From contig JABXKU010000003.1 in assembly GCA_013619105.1 (NCBI GenBank), positions 37,826-101,825 on the forward strand: DNA of 64,000 nucleotides. Direction: 5' to 3'. A model generated the notes under the pieces. The model was not told where the DNA came from. It saw only the letters and a program-made list of their open reading frames with translations, and did no database searches. The stretch is from Desulfuromonadales bacterium (GTDB taxonomy: Bacteria > Desulfobacterota > Desulfuromonadia > Desulfuromonadales > Syntrophotaleaceae). Positions 39,434 through 48,458 of the stretch are shown piece by piece. The position numbers and the translations under genes are program-made. Within the stretch, counting starts at the first letter, position 1. Each line of letters begins with the position of its first letter.

Positions 39434-39615
39434 GCTTAGTGCCTATCTGAAGTTTCGGGTGGGACACTAAGTGTAGCTCATTTCAGTTGACGCAATTTAG
39501 TGTTGCCTCCGATCTTGGCAGCGATAGTCGAATATTTTGAATAGGCATAGGCCTTTTGACGGTTGTGAGGATTAATGCTCCCCCCGTGATGGCCTGTACA
39601 TGTGGAGAAATTGCA

Positions 39616-40881
39616 ATGAAAATGAAACTTGTTTATCCTCGCTGGCCCAAGCTTGATCGTCAGACGGAGTTCCATCTTCCCCCGCACGGGCCAGCTGTCT
39701 TTGCCGCTACGGTTCCGGCCGAAGTTGATTTGGTATTTACTGACGAAAACCTGGAGGCTATCGATTTCGACGATTCGGCGGATCTGGTGGGTATTTCTAC
39801 CATGCTTAGCTGCCAGTTACCTCGGGCCTTTGAAGTCGCCAAAGCATTTCGCCAACGGGGCATACCGGTCATTTTTGGCGGTATCGCCACCATGCTTCAT
39901 GCCGAAGAGGTCTCCGAGCACGCCGATTCGATATTTCTTGGTGAAGCCGAGGGGCGTTTTGGCGCAGTGATCGATGATTTTCAAAAAGGTCAGCTGAAAA
40001 AAGTTTATGACTACATGGATAACCCGCCATCTCTCGACTTGGTGGGAACGGCCCGCAGGGAGATTCTTAACCGCGATATCTACAATTATCGCGGAGTCCA
40101 GATGCTCGATCTGGTGCATGCCTCGCGGGGCTGCAAATTCGACTGTTTTCCTTGCTGTACCGGGTTCCTCGGCGGCAAAAAATTCCGACCCCGTCCCATC
40201 GATAAGGTCATTGAAGAGATGGAGGCGATTCAGAACAACCGCCTGTTCATTGTCGACAACTCTCTGGCTCAGGACCGGGAATGGCTGATCGATCTCTTTA
40301 CGGCTATGGCGCCTTTGAAAAAAAAGTGGGTCTCTCACCCCATCCTTGATGATGACAAAGTACTCAAGCTGGCTGCCGATGCCGGTGCCTGGTACGTCTA
40401 CCAGGCCGTCTTCGATACCTCCGACGTGATTCGCGACCGCATCCGCCGATTCAAGGATCATGGTATCGGCATCGAAGGGACCATTATCCTCGGCACCGAT
40501 GATCAAACCGAGGACGACATCAAACGGTTGGTTGACTTTCTGATGGAGGTGGAGCTGGACATCGCCGAATTCACCATCCTGACGCCCTTTCCCCACTCTC
40601 CAATACGGAAACAGTTGGAATCTGAAGGCAGAATCCTGAGCAACAATTGGCTGGATTATAGTGCCGACAAGGTCGTCTATCAGCCTCGTCATATGACCCC
40701 GGAAAAACTTCAGGAACTTTACTACTACGCCTGGGATACCTTTTACGCTGACGGGGGGCATCAACTGAAGATGGGTGAGCTGTTTAAACAGGTCATCCGT
40801 CGGGAAATGGAAGACGGCACCTACCGTCGCTATAATCCGAAAAAAAGCCGGACCTTTCCTCAAAAGAAAACTGAACAATGA
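39616..40881 (+). CDS. Cobalamin-binding radical SAM protein 1
   Basis: A 421-aa protein with an N-terminal Rossmann-like B12-binding-type domain (about 1-140; FGGIATMLHAEE and FLGEAEG) and a radical SAM barrel with Cys173, Cys177 and Cys180 (GCKFDCFPCC). The cobalamin-axial DxHxxG motif is not seen. ATG at 39616 is preferred over an upstream start at 39556. It overlaps radical SAM 2 by 4 bp. Members of this superfamily methylate unactivated carbons or cyclise; the substrate here is unknown. It has no close resemblance I can name. Confidence 0.83.
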   Translation: MKMKLVYPRWPKLDRQTEFHLPPHGPAVFAATVPAEVDLVFTDENLEAIDFDDSADLVGISTMLSCQLPRAFEVAKAFRQRGIPVIFGGIATMLHAEEVSEHADSIFLGEAEGRFGAVIDDFQKGQLKKVYDYMDNPPSLDLVGTARREILNRDIYNYRGVQMLDLVHASRGCKFDCFPCCTGFLGGKKFRPRPIDKVIEEMEAIQNNRLFIVDNSLAQDREWLIDLFTAMAPLKKKWVSHPILDDDKVLKLAADAGAWYVYQAVFDTSDVIRDRIRRFKDHGIGIEGTIILGTDDQTEDDIKRLVDFLMEVELDIAEFTILTPFPHSPIRKQLESEGRILSNNWLDYSADKVVYQPRHMTPEKLQELYYYAWDTFYADGGHQLKMGELFKQVIRREMEDGTYRRYNPKKSRTFPQKKTEQ

Positions 40882-42239
40882 GCCGGGTCTTTATCCTCTC
40901 AGCCAATACCACCTTAGAGCCGTATCCGGTCTATCCGCTAGGGATGGCGGTCATCGCTTCGGCTTTAGTCCAGGAAGGGCACGAGGTTCGCCAGTTTGAT
41001 TTTCTGGCTTCTGGCTGCTCCGAAGAGCGGTTGCGAACTGAGCTTGAGAATTTTACGCCAGATTATGTCTGTTTTTCCTTGCGAAATATCGACAATGTCG
41101 ATTCCTTTAGTTCGGAAAAGGCTTGGTATTTGGCTAAGGCCAGGGAACAGATTGGGCTGATTCGGAAAGCTACCCAGGCTCCAATTATTCTAGGCGGGCC
41201 TGGGTTTTCAATCATGCCGGAGGAGATTCTAGCCTATTTCGATGCCGATTACGGAGTGATTGGTGAAGGGGAGTCTGTTCTCTGTCAACTGTTGACGACG
41301 TTGAATTCCGACCTGCCTTCGCCGCGTATTCTCTCAGGGCACACCGAGCGTCTCTGCGGAGCCGAAATGGCGGCGCCACTTTTCGAGCAGGATCTGGTTG
41401 AATTTTACCTGGCTCAAAGTGGCATGCTCAACCTTCAGACCAAGCGTGGTTGCCCTTTTCGCTGTACCTACTGTACTTACCCAACATTAGAGGGTAACCG
41501 GTTTCGTCCCCGTCCGCCTAAAGCTGTTGTGGACGATCTCGAACGGGCTATTCGAGATTTTGGTGTGGAGAAGGTGTTCTTCACTGATTCGGTCTTCAAT
41601 GACCCGGCAGGTCTTTATCTGGAACTGGTCGAAGAACTCCTCCGTCGGGATTTATCCATCCAATGGAGCGCCTTTTTCAGGCCTCAGGGTCTTGGTAAGC
41701 AAGAACTGTCTCTGCTTAAACGTTCGGGGCTCTACGCCATGGAACTGGGAACCGACGCGGCGTGCGATACGACCCTGCAGGGTATTAAGAAGGGGTTCTC
41801 CTTTGCCGAGGTAATTAAGGTCAATCAAGCCTGCCTTGACGCGGAGATTCCTTGTGCCCATTTTTGCATGTTTGGAGGTCCCGGAGAAACATTGGCCACG
41901 GTGGAAGAGGGCCTGGAAAACATCGAGAAACTAGGGGCGGCTGTGGTCTTTGCTTTTTCTGGAATCCGGATACTGGCTGGCACGGAACTCCATTCCCAAG
42001 CGATAAAAGATGGGGTGATTGCTGCTGAAGCATCCCTGCTTAAGCCGGCCTATTATTTCTCGCCTCAGGTCGATCCCGAGGCGATGAACGCCATGATTCT
42101 CAAAGGCTTTCGGGGCCAAAGAAATCGAATCTTTCCTCCTTCGGCGGGACAGGAAAAGCTGGCCATCATGCAGCGTTTTGGTTTCCGCGGGCTACTTTGG
42201 GATAAATTGGTACCCTTTCCACAAAAGGTGAAGGTGTGA
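40878..42239 (+). CDS. Cobalamin-binding radical SAM protein 2
   Basis: A 453-aa protein: a B12-binding-type domain (about 1-170; YPLGMAVIASALVQEGHEV and IILGGPGFSIMPEEIL, VIGEGE) and a radical SAM domain with Cys192, Cys196 and Cys199 (RGCPFRCTYCTYPTLEG). Its DFLASGC region lacks a clear axial His. It lies between two other radical SAM genes, starts within the stop of the first, and is 10 bp before the third. Function is unknown; context suggests tailoring of the polyene head or chain. Confidence 0.84.
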   Translation: MSRVFILSANTTLEPYPVYPLGMAVIASALVQEGHEVRQFDFLASGCSEERLRTELENFTPDYVCFSLRNIDNVDSFSSEKAWYLAKAREQIGLIRKATQAPIILGGPGFSIMPEEILAYFDADYGVIGEGESVLCQLLTTLNSDLPSPRILSGHTERLCGAEMAAPLFEQDLVEFYLAQSGMLNLQTKRGCPFRCTYCTYPTLEGNRFRPRPPKAVVDDLERAIRDFGVEKVFFTDSVFNDPAGLYLELVEELLRRDLSIQWSAFFRPQGLGKQELSLLKRSGLYAMELGTDAACDTTLQGIKKGFSFAEVIKVNQACLDAEIPCAHFCMFGGPGETLATVEEGLENIEKLGAAVVFAFSGIRILAGTELHSQAIKDGVIAAEASLLKPAYYFSPQVDPEAMNAMILKGFRGQRNRIFPPSAGQEKLAIMQRFGFRGLLWDKLVPFPQKVKV

Positions 42240-42249
42240 AGAGGATTCA

Positions 42250-43734
42250 ATGGCGGTGTTGAATGCAAAGACAGTACTGCTGGTTCACCCCCTTGGCTAC
42301 CAGGCCGATGCGGCTGGGCGAGATATTTCACGTCTGGCTAATATTATGCCGCCGCTGGGGTTGGCCAGTATCGCTGCCTATTTGGAGAGACTTGGGGTCG
42401 AGGTCCATATCGTCGACTGTTACGCCCATCCTCAAAGTGATCGGGTAATCCTAGATCTGCTGCGGTCTGAACGACCGGCCATGATCGGCTTCAGTTGTAC
42501 CACCTCCAGTTTTCTCGATGGAGTTCGTCTGGCGACCATGGCTCGGCAAGAGTTTCCTAGTATCCGCACCGTTTTTGGCGGCCCCCACGTCTCTGCTCTC
42601 AAGGAAACAATCCTACGTGATTTTCCCGTAGTCGATTACATTGTGGCCGGGGAAGGGGAGGAGACGTTTCATGAGCTGGTAATGGCTGAAGGGGAGGGAT
42701 GCGGTTCTATTCCGGGGCTGGTTTATCATGAGCCTGATGGTGAGATTGTTTTTTCCGGCTATCGGGAAACTGGGATTGTACTCGACTCCCTGCCTTTTCC
42801 GGCTTATGAGAAGTTGGCAGGGTATCCCGATGCCTATCGGTTGCCGATTTTTAACTATCCGAGGGTGCCGAATAGCAGCTGTATTTCTAGCCGAGGCTGC
42901 CCTTACAGCTGCAGCTATTGCGATCGGTCGGTGTTCCGAAGCAGCTTTCGCTATAACTCAGCCGAATATCTCTACGCCCATCTGCGTTATCTGAAAGAGC
43001 GTTTTGGTATCCGCCATGTCAATTTTTACGACGACCAGTTCACTTTTAACCGTGACCGGGTGGAGTCCTTTTGCCGTTTGATGTCAGATAAGCCCCTCGG
43101 GATGACCTTTAACTGCGCAGTGAGGGCCGAGCATATCGACCCAGACCTTTTGCAGCAAATGAAGGGGGCAGGGTGTTGGATGGCGAGCTTGGGAATAGAG
43201 ACCGGAGACCCGGAATTGCTGGCTCAGCATCGTCAGAACGCCGATCTTGAAATGCTTTCAGCAAAGCTGCGCATGATCAAGGGAGCCGGTATTCGAACCA
43301 AGGGCCTGCTGATGATGGGACTGCCCGGTGAAAGCGAAGCGAGCATTAGGCGCAGCATGGAATACGTCTTTTCTCTGCCCATAGACGATTTTAACTTGGC
43401 CAAGTTCACTCCCTTTCCCGGGGCACCTTTGTACGAAACGATCCGTGACAAGGGGGTGTTTGAAGAGGATTGGGCCAAGATGGACTGCATGCACTTTCAG
43501 TTTATTCCCAAGGGGATGAACCGCGAGCAGTTGGAAAAGCTCTTCACCGAGTTTTACAAGAAACACTTTATGCGGCCCCAAGTTCTGCTGGGTTATCTGG
43601 CCATGTTATGGCGTTCCCCTGATAGTTGGCGGCGCTTCGTTCTTAATCTCGGAGACTTTCTCCGTTTTGCCCGGGGCAGCCGGCGCATTGCCGACCCTGA
43701 GGGTCAAGACGAGGCTCGGTCTGATTGCCGTTAA
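42250..43734 (+). CDS. Cobalamin-binding radical SAM protein 3
   Basis: A 494-aa B12-binding (about 1-150; MPPLGLASIAAYLERLG, FGGPHVSAL, VAGEGEETF) plus radical SAM protein with Cys217, Cys221 and Cys224 (RGCPYSCSYC). The C-terminal part with LLMMGLPGESEASIRRSMEY is typical of BchE/anaerobic Mg-protoporphyrin-cyclase-like B12 radical SAM proteins. It is 10 bp after radical SAM 2 and is followed by the glycosyltransferase 46 bp on. Confidence 0.85.
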   Translation: MAVLNAKTVLLVHPLGYQADAAGRDISRLANIMPPLGLASIAAYLERLGVEVHIVDCYAHPQSDRVILDLLRSERPAMIGFSCTTSSFLDGVRLATMARQEFPSIRTVFGGPHVSALKETILRDFPVVDYIVAGEGEETFHELVMAEGEGCGSIPGLVYHEPDGEIVFSGYRETGIVLDSLPFPAYEKLAGYPDAYRLPIFNYPRVPNSSCISSRGCPYSCSYCDRSVFRSSFRYNSAEYLYAHLRYLKERFGIRHVNFYDDQFTFNRDRVESFCRLMSDKPLGMTFNCAVRAEHIDPDLLQQMKGAGCWMASLGIETGDPELLAQHRQNADLEMLSAKLRMIKGAGIRTKGLLMMGLPGESEASIRRSMEYVFSLPIDDFNLAKFTPFPGAPLYETIRDKGVFEEDWAKMDCMHFQFIPKGMNREQLEKLFTEFYKKHFMRPQVLLGYLAMLWRSPDSWRRFVLNLGDFLRFARGSRRIADPEGQDEARSDCR

Positions 43735-43780
43735 TAAAACGGCTGGTCTCCACTTTTTAAATGTTAATTTGGTTTTCTAG

Positions 43781-44950
43781 ATGACTTTTGATATTGATAA
43801 AACTCTCATTGTGATCCCTCTCTACAACCATGCGGCGACGGTGCGGGAGGTTGCCCAACGTGCCTTAGCGATACACGACAGGGTGCTGGTGGTGGATGAC
43901 GGCAGCAGCGATGGCGGGGCAGAGACCCTGCAGGGGCTCGGGGTGCAGGTGCTGCGCGAAGAAACCAATAAGGGCAAAGGATCAGCGATCATGATTGCCG
44001 CCCGGGAGGCGGCTCGGATGGGGATGACCCACTTGGTCACTATCGATGCCGATGGTCAACATGATCCTGCCGATATGCAGCAGATTTTTAAGATACTTAA
44101 GGAAGAGCCCTGCTCCATCGTGGTAGGGAAAAGGGATTTCGATACTTCTAATGTTCCTGGGTCGAGTCGCTTCGGGCGCAAGTTTTCAAACTTTTGGTTA
44201 AGACTACAGACCGGACGCAGTCTGCAAGACACGCAGAGCGGATTCAGGGCCTACCCGGTGGCGGTCCTAGAGGGGCTGAAGCTGAAGGAAACTCGCTATT
44301 CTTTCGAGATAGAGGTTCTGGTCAAGGCGGCCTGGGCCGGGGTTTCGCTGCGGGATGCTGATATATCCGTCTATTATCCCCCAGCGGAAAAGCGGGTGTC
44401 CCACTTTGACAAAGTCAAAGACAACCTGCGGCTTACTTTACTCAACACTCATTTGACTTTGAGATCAGTTCTGCCCTGGCCTCACCGTAAAATTGTACCT
44501 AAACAAAAGGGCCCTAAGGTTAGTTTGTTCCGCCCAATGGAATCGATCCGCTGCCTGCTTACGGAAAACACTTCTCCGGGCCAGTTGGCAGCGGCAGGAG
44601 CGTTAGGGGTACTCCTCGGAGCAGCACCATTAATCGCCTGCCATACCATCGTGGTCCTTTTCGCTGCTGGTTTTTTCAGACTTAACAAGGTGGTGGCAAT
44701 TAGCACAAGTCAGCTTTGTATGCCGCCGTTTGTGCCTGCACTCTGTATCGAGGCCGGTTACTATATGCGTCATGGCGAGTTTTTGACTGAGGTGTCCTGG
44801 CAAACCATTGGCCACCAGGGGTTCGAGAGGCTCTACGAGTGGTTTATAGGCTCTTTGGTGGTCGGTCCTCTTCTGGGTGCGGCGGTAGGTGGAGGTATTT
44901 ACGCGACAGCCATGCTTGTGAAGAGAGAAAAGGTTGTTGCCGATGGATAG
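43781..44950 (+). CDS. GT2 glycosyltransferase fused to DUF2062
   Basis: A 389-aa protein: N-terminal GT-A domain of the dolichyl-phosphate mannose synthase type (about 8-220; VIPLYNHAATV, VVDDGSSDGG and the metal motif DADGQHD) and a C-terminal DUF2062 membrane domain (about 262-380) with several hydrophobic helices. GT2 enzymes are a regular part of aryl polyene clusters and may build the sugar part of the lipid anchor. It overlaps the next acyltransferase by 8 bp. Confidence 0.87.
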   Translation: MTFDIDKTLIVIPLYNHAATVREVAQRALAIHDRVLVVDDGSSDGGAETLQGLGVQVLREETNKGKGSAIMIAAREAARMGMTHLVTIDADGQHDPADMQQIFKILKEEPCSIVVGKRDFDTSNVPGSSRFGRKFSNFWLRLQTGRSLQDTQSGFRAYPVAVLEGLKLKETRYSFEIEVLVKAAWAGVSLRDADISVYYPPAEKRVSHFDKVKDNLRLTLLNTHLTLRSVLPWPHRKIVPKQKGPKVSLFRPMESIRCLLTENTSPGQLAAAGALGVLLGAAPLIACHTIVVLFAAGFFRLNKVVAISTSQLCMPPFVPALCIEAGYYMRHGEFLTEVSWQTIGHQGFERLYEWFIGSLVVGPLLGAAVGGGIYATAMLVKREKVVADG

Positions 44951-45866
44951 CGAAAAGAAGGGGAGGCAATGGAGCAGCAAGAGCGTCGGTACGGCCTGGC
45001 AGCACCGGTTTTTTTATCTTCTTATTCGTTTAGGAGGGCGGTGGGCTGCCTATCTGGTGCTCTATTTCATCATCTTTTACTACATGTTGCTGCGTCCGGA
45101 TCAAAGGAAAAAATCTGAATATTATCTCCGTCGTCGTTTTCCCGACAGCGGGCCTGTAAGACGCTGGTGGCAGAGTTACCGGATGAGCTTGGAGCTTGGT
45201 AAGGTGCTGATTGACCGAGCGGCGGTGGGGATTTTAGGGCCGGAGGTCCTGAGCGTAACCTTGCAGGGGCGGGAGGAGTTGCTCGAATTGGTCGGGGAAG
45301 GTCGTGGACTGATTCTTATGATGTCTCACGTCGGCTGTTGGCAGGTGGCGATGGCCGCCTTACGCTGCCTAGAAACGCCGGTGAATCTGCTGATTCAGCA
45401 AGAAGAGGGGGATGTCGACCGACACTTCTTTGAGCACTCAGGTACTGGTTCACCCTTTCATATTATCGATCCCCGCGGGTATCTCGGCGGAACCCTTGAG
45501 ATGATGGGAGCGCTGAAAAAGGGTGAAGTTCTATCGGTCATGGGGGATCGTATGCTAGGGAGTGACCGGAGTTCGGTTCCCGTCCGGTTTCTTGGCGATG
45601 AGATGCAGGTTAACTTCAGCTCCTACAAAATAGCGTCGGCCACCGGTGCGCCGATTGCAGTGCTTTTTAGCCGGAAGACCGGTCCGTCGAGTTACGAGCT
45701 ACAGGTTTCCGGGGTGATCAGGGTTCCTGCTGATCTAGGTCGGTCAAAAGAGGCCTATCTGCCCTATGCTCAATTATTCGCTCGATTGCTAGAAGAATAT
45801 ACGGTAAAAAACCCATTTCAGTTTTTCAACTTCTACGATATGTGGAATAACGATGGTGAAGGGTGA
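44943..45866 (+). CDS. LpxL/HtrB-like acyltransferase with HX4Q motif
   Basis: A 307-aa inner-membrane enzyme of the lipid A lauroyl/myristoyl acyltransferase family, with a membrane helix near 30-50. The catalytic motif reads His129-VGCW-Gln134, so the usual acidic residue of HX4(D/E) is Gln. The later block MGDRMLGSDRSSVPVRFLGD is family-like. It starts 8 bp before the stop of the glycosyltransferase; the ACP2 ATG is 44 bp after its stop. An acyl (polyene) transfer to a glycolipid is the simplest idea, unproven. Confidence 0.82.
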   Translation: MDSEKKGRQWSSKSVGTAWQHRFFYLLIRLGGRWAAYLVLYFIIFYYMLLRPDQRKKSEYYLRRRFPDSGPVRRWWQSYRMSLELGKVLIDRAAVGILGPEVLSVTLQGREELLELVGEGRGLILMMSHVGCWQVAMAALRCLETPVNLLIQQEEGDVDRHFFEHSGTGSPFHIIDPRGYLGGTLEMMGALKKGEVLSVMGDRMLGSDRSSVPVRFLGDEMQVNFSSYKIASATGAPIAVLFSRKTGPSSYELQVSGVIRVPADLGRSKEAYLPYAQLFARLLEEYTVKNPFQFFNFYDMWNNDGEG

Positions 45867-45910
45867 GGTCGGTTTTAAGGCCCCCTATTTTAGTGAAGGA
45901 GTTACGAGAG

Positions 45911-46165
45911 ATGGCGATCAAAGAAAAACTCAAGAAGATACTGGTGGAAGAACTGAACCTGGAAGATATGACAGCGGAGGAAATCGAGGACAGCACCCCT
46001 TTGTTCGGTGAAGGGCTGGGGCTCGATTCACTCGATGCGGTTGAGCTTGTCGTCTTAATCCAGAAGCATTTCGGTATTGAAATACAGGACATGGAAGAGG
46101 GTCGAGAGGCTTTCGAGTCGGTCGAAACCCTAGCTGGGTTCATCGACGAGCGATTGAAGGGATGA
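45911..46165 (+). CDS. Acyl carrier protein (ACP2)
   Basis: An 84-aa carrier with GLGLDSLDAVELVV, phosphopantetheine on Ser40. ATG at 45911 gives MAIKEKLKKILVEELN and has GAAGGA upstream; an in-frame upstream start at 45863 would overlap the acyltransferase end. It overlaps KS3 by 4 bp. With ACP1 it gives the usual two carriers of an aryl polyene system. Confidence 0.9.
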   Translation: MAIKEKLKKILVEELNLEDMTAEEIEDSTPLFGEGLGLDSLDAVELVVLIQKHFGIEIQDMEEGREAFESVETLAGFIDERLKG

Positions 46166-47364
46166 GCGGGCCGTCTCCTGTAGCCGTTACCGGAGTCGGT
46201 TGCCTATGCGCTGCCGGTGCTAACCTGGCGGCTTGTATGGAGAGTTTGTTTAAAGAAAGGCGGCATCCTGCACCTCCGTCTCGCTTTGAAACGGAACACG
46301 CCATTAGGTATCCGGTCTTTGAAGTTTCCGAGGGGTTTTTCCCACCGGAGCTTCCTGAAGACGGCCAATTGCTGAGGACTTCCCGTCTGGCACTGGCTGC
46401 TACCCTAGAAGCCCTCCATGATGCCGATTGGAACCCTGAGGATCTTAAGGGGCTGCGGGTCGGGGTCTGTATTGGAACCACGGTCGGCAGCGCGATGAAC
46501 AGTGAGGAATTCTACCGTGATTATCGCAGTGGGAAGCGACCGGAGATGACCCCGATAGAGCGCTTTTTGCGTAGTAACCCTGCCGCCTCGGTAGCCCGTT
46601 ATTTTGGACTTTCTGGACCGGTGCAGACGGTGGTCAATGCCTGTTCATCCGGGACCGATGCTCTGGGGCTTGCCGCTTCGTGGGTTCGTAACGGTCTGTG
46701 CGATGTGGCTCTGGCCGGTGGCGCCGACGAGCTTACCCGGGTTACCTACAATGGGTTCGCCTCTTTGATGATAGCCGACGCTGAGCCAGTCAGGCCCTTT
46801 GATTTGAGTCGGCGCGGTCTCAACCTCGGGGAAGGGGCTGGAATGTTGGTTCTCGAATCGGAAAAAATTCAGCAGGTGCGAAAAGCGAAAATACGCTCCC
46901 ATCTTTTGGGGTATGGCTCGGCTTGCGATGCGTATCACTTGACCGCTCCAAGCCCCGATGGTTCAGGGTTGATACGGGCCTTGGATGAGGCCATGCAATC
47001 TTCAGGTTGCCGATCGGAGGATATCGCCTTTGTTAACGCCCACGGTACAGGAACCCCTGACAACGACCGGGTGGAGAGCACGGTGCTCGGCAAGGTGCTT
47101 CCTCGCACGCCTTTTTTGTCGACTAAGGGTTTTACGGGCCACACCCTGGGAGCCGCAGGGGCGCTTGAGGCAGCCTTCACCATCGCTTGTCTGGAGGCAG
47201 GGCGTATTCCCGCCAGTGCCGGTTTCAGCAAACCGGATCCTGTATTTCCCATCCATCCTGTTACCCGAGAGGTGGCCATTGAAGGGCGAGCGGCTCTTTC
47301 CCAGTCTCTAGCGTTTGGTGGGAACAATGCTGTCGTGATTTTTGGAAAGGAAGGTCCGCAATGA
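46162..47364 (+). CDS. Beta-ketoacyl-ACP synthase (KS3, pairs with the CLF)
   Basis: FabF-like synthase of 400 aa with Cys161 (VNACSSGTDA), His in NAHGTGTPDN and His in KGFTGHTLGAAG. It overlaps both ACP2 and the Cys-less KS homologue. This ACP-KS-CLF arrangement is the minimal type II polyketide synthase layout, so it is the best candidate for the elongating KS (ApeO-like). Confidence 0.9.
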   Translation: MSGPSPVAVTGVGCLCAAGANLAACMESLFKERRHPAPPSRFETEHAIRYPVFEVSEGFFPPELPEDGQLLRTSRLALAATLEALHDADWNPEDLKGLRVGVCIGTTVGSAMNSEEFYRDYRSGKRPEMTPIERFLRSNPAASVARYFGLSGPVQTVVNACSSGTDALGLAASWVRNGLCDVALAGGADELTRVTYNGFASLMIADAEPVRPFDLSRRGLNLGEGAGMLVLESEKIQQVRKAKIRSHLLGYGSACDAYHLTAPSPDGSGLIRALDEAMQSSGCRSEDIAFVNAHGTGTPDNDRVESTVLGKVLPRTPFLSTKGFTGHTLGAAGALEAAFTIACLEAGRIPASAGFSKPDPVFPIHPVTREVAIEGRAALSQSLAFGGNNAVVIFGKEGPQ

Positions 47365-48458
47365 CCAGGCTTTCAATTCGAGGGGTTGGGGTCGTGGGCG
47401 GTTTTGGCTGTGGTTTAGAGGCCTTTGACAGAGCCCTGGTTTCCGGGGTCGCCTCGACCATGCAAGTGACGCCTGTTCCTGGTAACGAAAGCGTGTTGCG
47501 GTCAGCGTTTCTTGCCGATACTGCCCCTCTAGAAGAGTTCCTAAACAAACGAGCTTTGCGACGTATCGATCACTTCTCCCGGTTAGCTCTGCTTGGTAGT
47601 CATCTGGCTTTGCAAGATGCGGGAATGCTCGGAGCCATTCCAGAGCGGGTGGGCCTTGTGATTGCTAGTGGTTATGGAGCACTGCGTACCACTTTTTCCT
47701 TTCTTGATTCGATCATAGAGGATGGAGACTCTTGCGCTTCTCCCACTCATTTCTCCAATTCAGTACACAATGCCGCTGCTGCTCATGTGGCCATTAAATT
47801 GAATATTGGTGGTCCTAACCTCACAGTTAGCCAGTTTGAGATGTCGGTCTCTTCGGCACTATTAACCGCCCAGCTTTGGCTTGAGGAAGGGCGCGTCGAT
47901 CATGTCGTTTTTGGTGGGGTGGATGAGTACAGCGCCGTTCTTGGCTACTGCTGGGAGCGGTTTCTGGGAAGTGAGTCAACTGAGGAAATGGCGCCTTTTG
48001 ACCTCGCTCGGCAGACGGCGCTGGTTGGGGAGGGATCGGCCTTTTTCGTGTTGTCCCGAGAGGAGACCGCATCCCCGTACGGAGCCATTGATAGGGTGAG
48101 CCTTGGCCATCTCTCTGGAGGCCTTCCCATTCTGCCGAAGGACCCAGTTTATATTCTGGGAGCGGACGGCCATCGCCAGTGCAGCGCCAAATATCCAGAA
48201 TTAGTGCCCCAAGGGGCTTCGGTTGCGAGCTATGCTCCCCTGTACGGTAGCTTGCCTGTCGGGCAGGCCTTTGACTTGGCTGCCGCCGCTCTGGCGATGC
48301 GCGATGGGCGCCTTTGTGCCACGCCGGGTCACGTTGCCGAGGAGACCGACTGGCAAATTGTTGGTACCGAGGAGCTAGGCCAGCGAGATATTTGTTGTCT
48401 CAAAATGGATGACAATGGCGGTTATGGTTTTCTGACGGTAACCAAGGGGCGGGGATGA
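47361..48458 (+). CDS. Chain-length-factor-like KS homologue without catalytic Cys
   Basis: A 365-aa ketosynthase homologue. Aligned by eye with KS3, the active-site Cys position is Glu160 (TVSQFEMSVSSALL against TVVNACSSGTDAL), and the C-terminal His motifs are not recognisable. This loss is typical of chain-length factors; in aryl polyene clusters the equivalent is ApeC. It overlaps KS3 by 4 bp and the PagL-like gene by 4 bp, which fits a stoichiometric KS-CLF heterodimer. Confidence 0.82.
   Translation: MTRLSIRGVGVVGGFGCGLEAFDRALVSGVASTMQVTPVPGNESVLRSAFLADTAPLEEFLNKRALRRIDHFSRLALLGSHLALQDAGMLGAIPERVGLVIASGYGALRTTFSFLDSIIEDGDSCASPTHFSNSVHNAAAAHVAIKLNIGGPNLTVSQFEMSVSSALLTAQLWLEEGRVDHVVFGGVDEYSAVLGYCWERFLGSESTEEMAPFDLARQTALVGEGSAFFVLSREETASPYGAIDRVSLGHLSGGLPILPKDPVYILGADGHRQCSAKYPELVPQGASVASYAPLYGSLPVGQAFDLAAAALAMRDGRLCATPGHVAEETDWQIVGTEELGQRDICCLKMDDNGGYGFLTVTKGRG

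Noticed and set aside
39817-40878. Long minus-strand ORF of 353 aa
   Set aside because: It is the antisense shadow of radical SAM gene 1, with no family motif, ribosome site or independent context.
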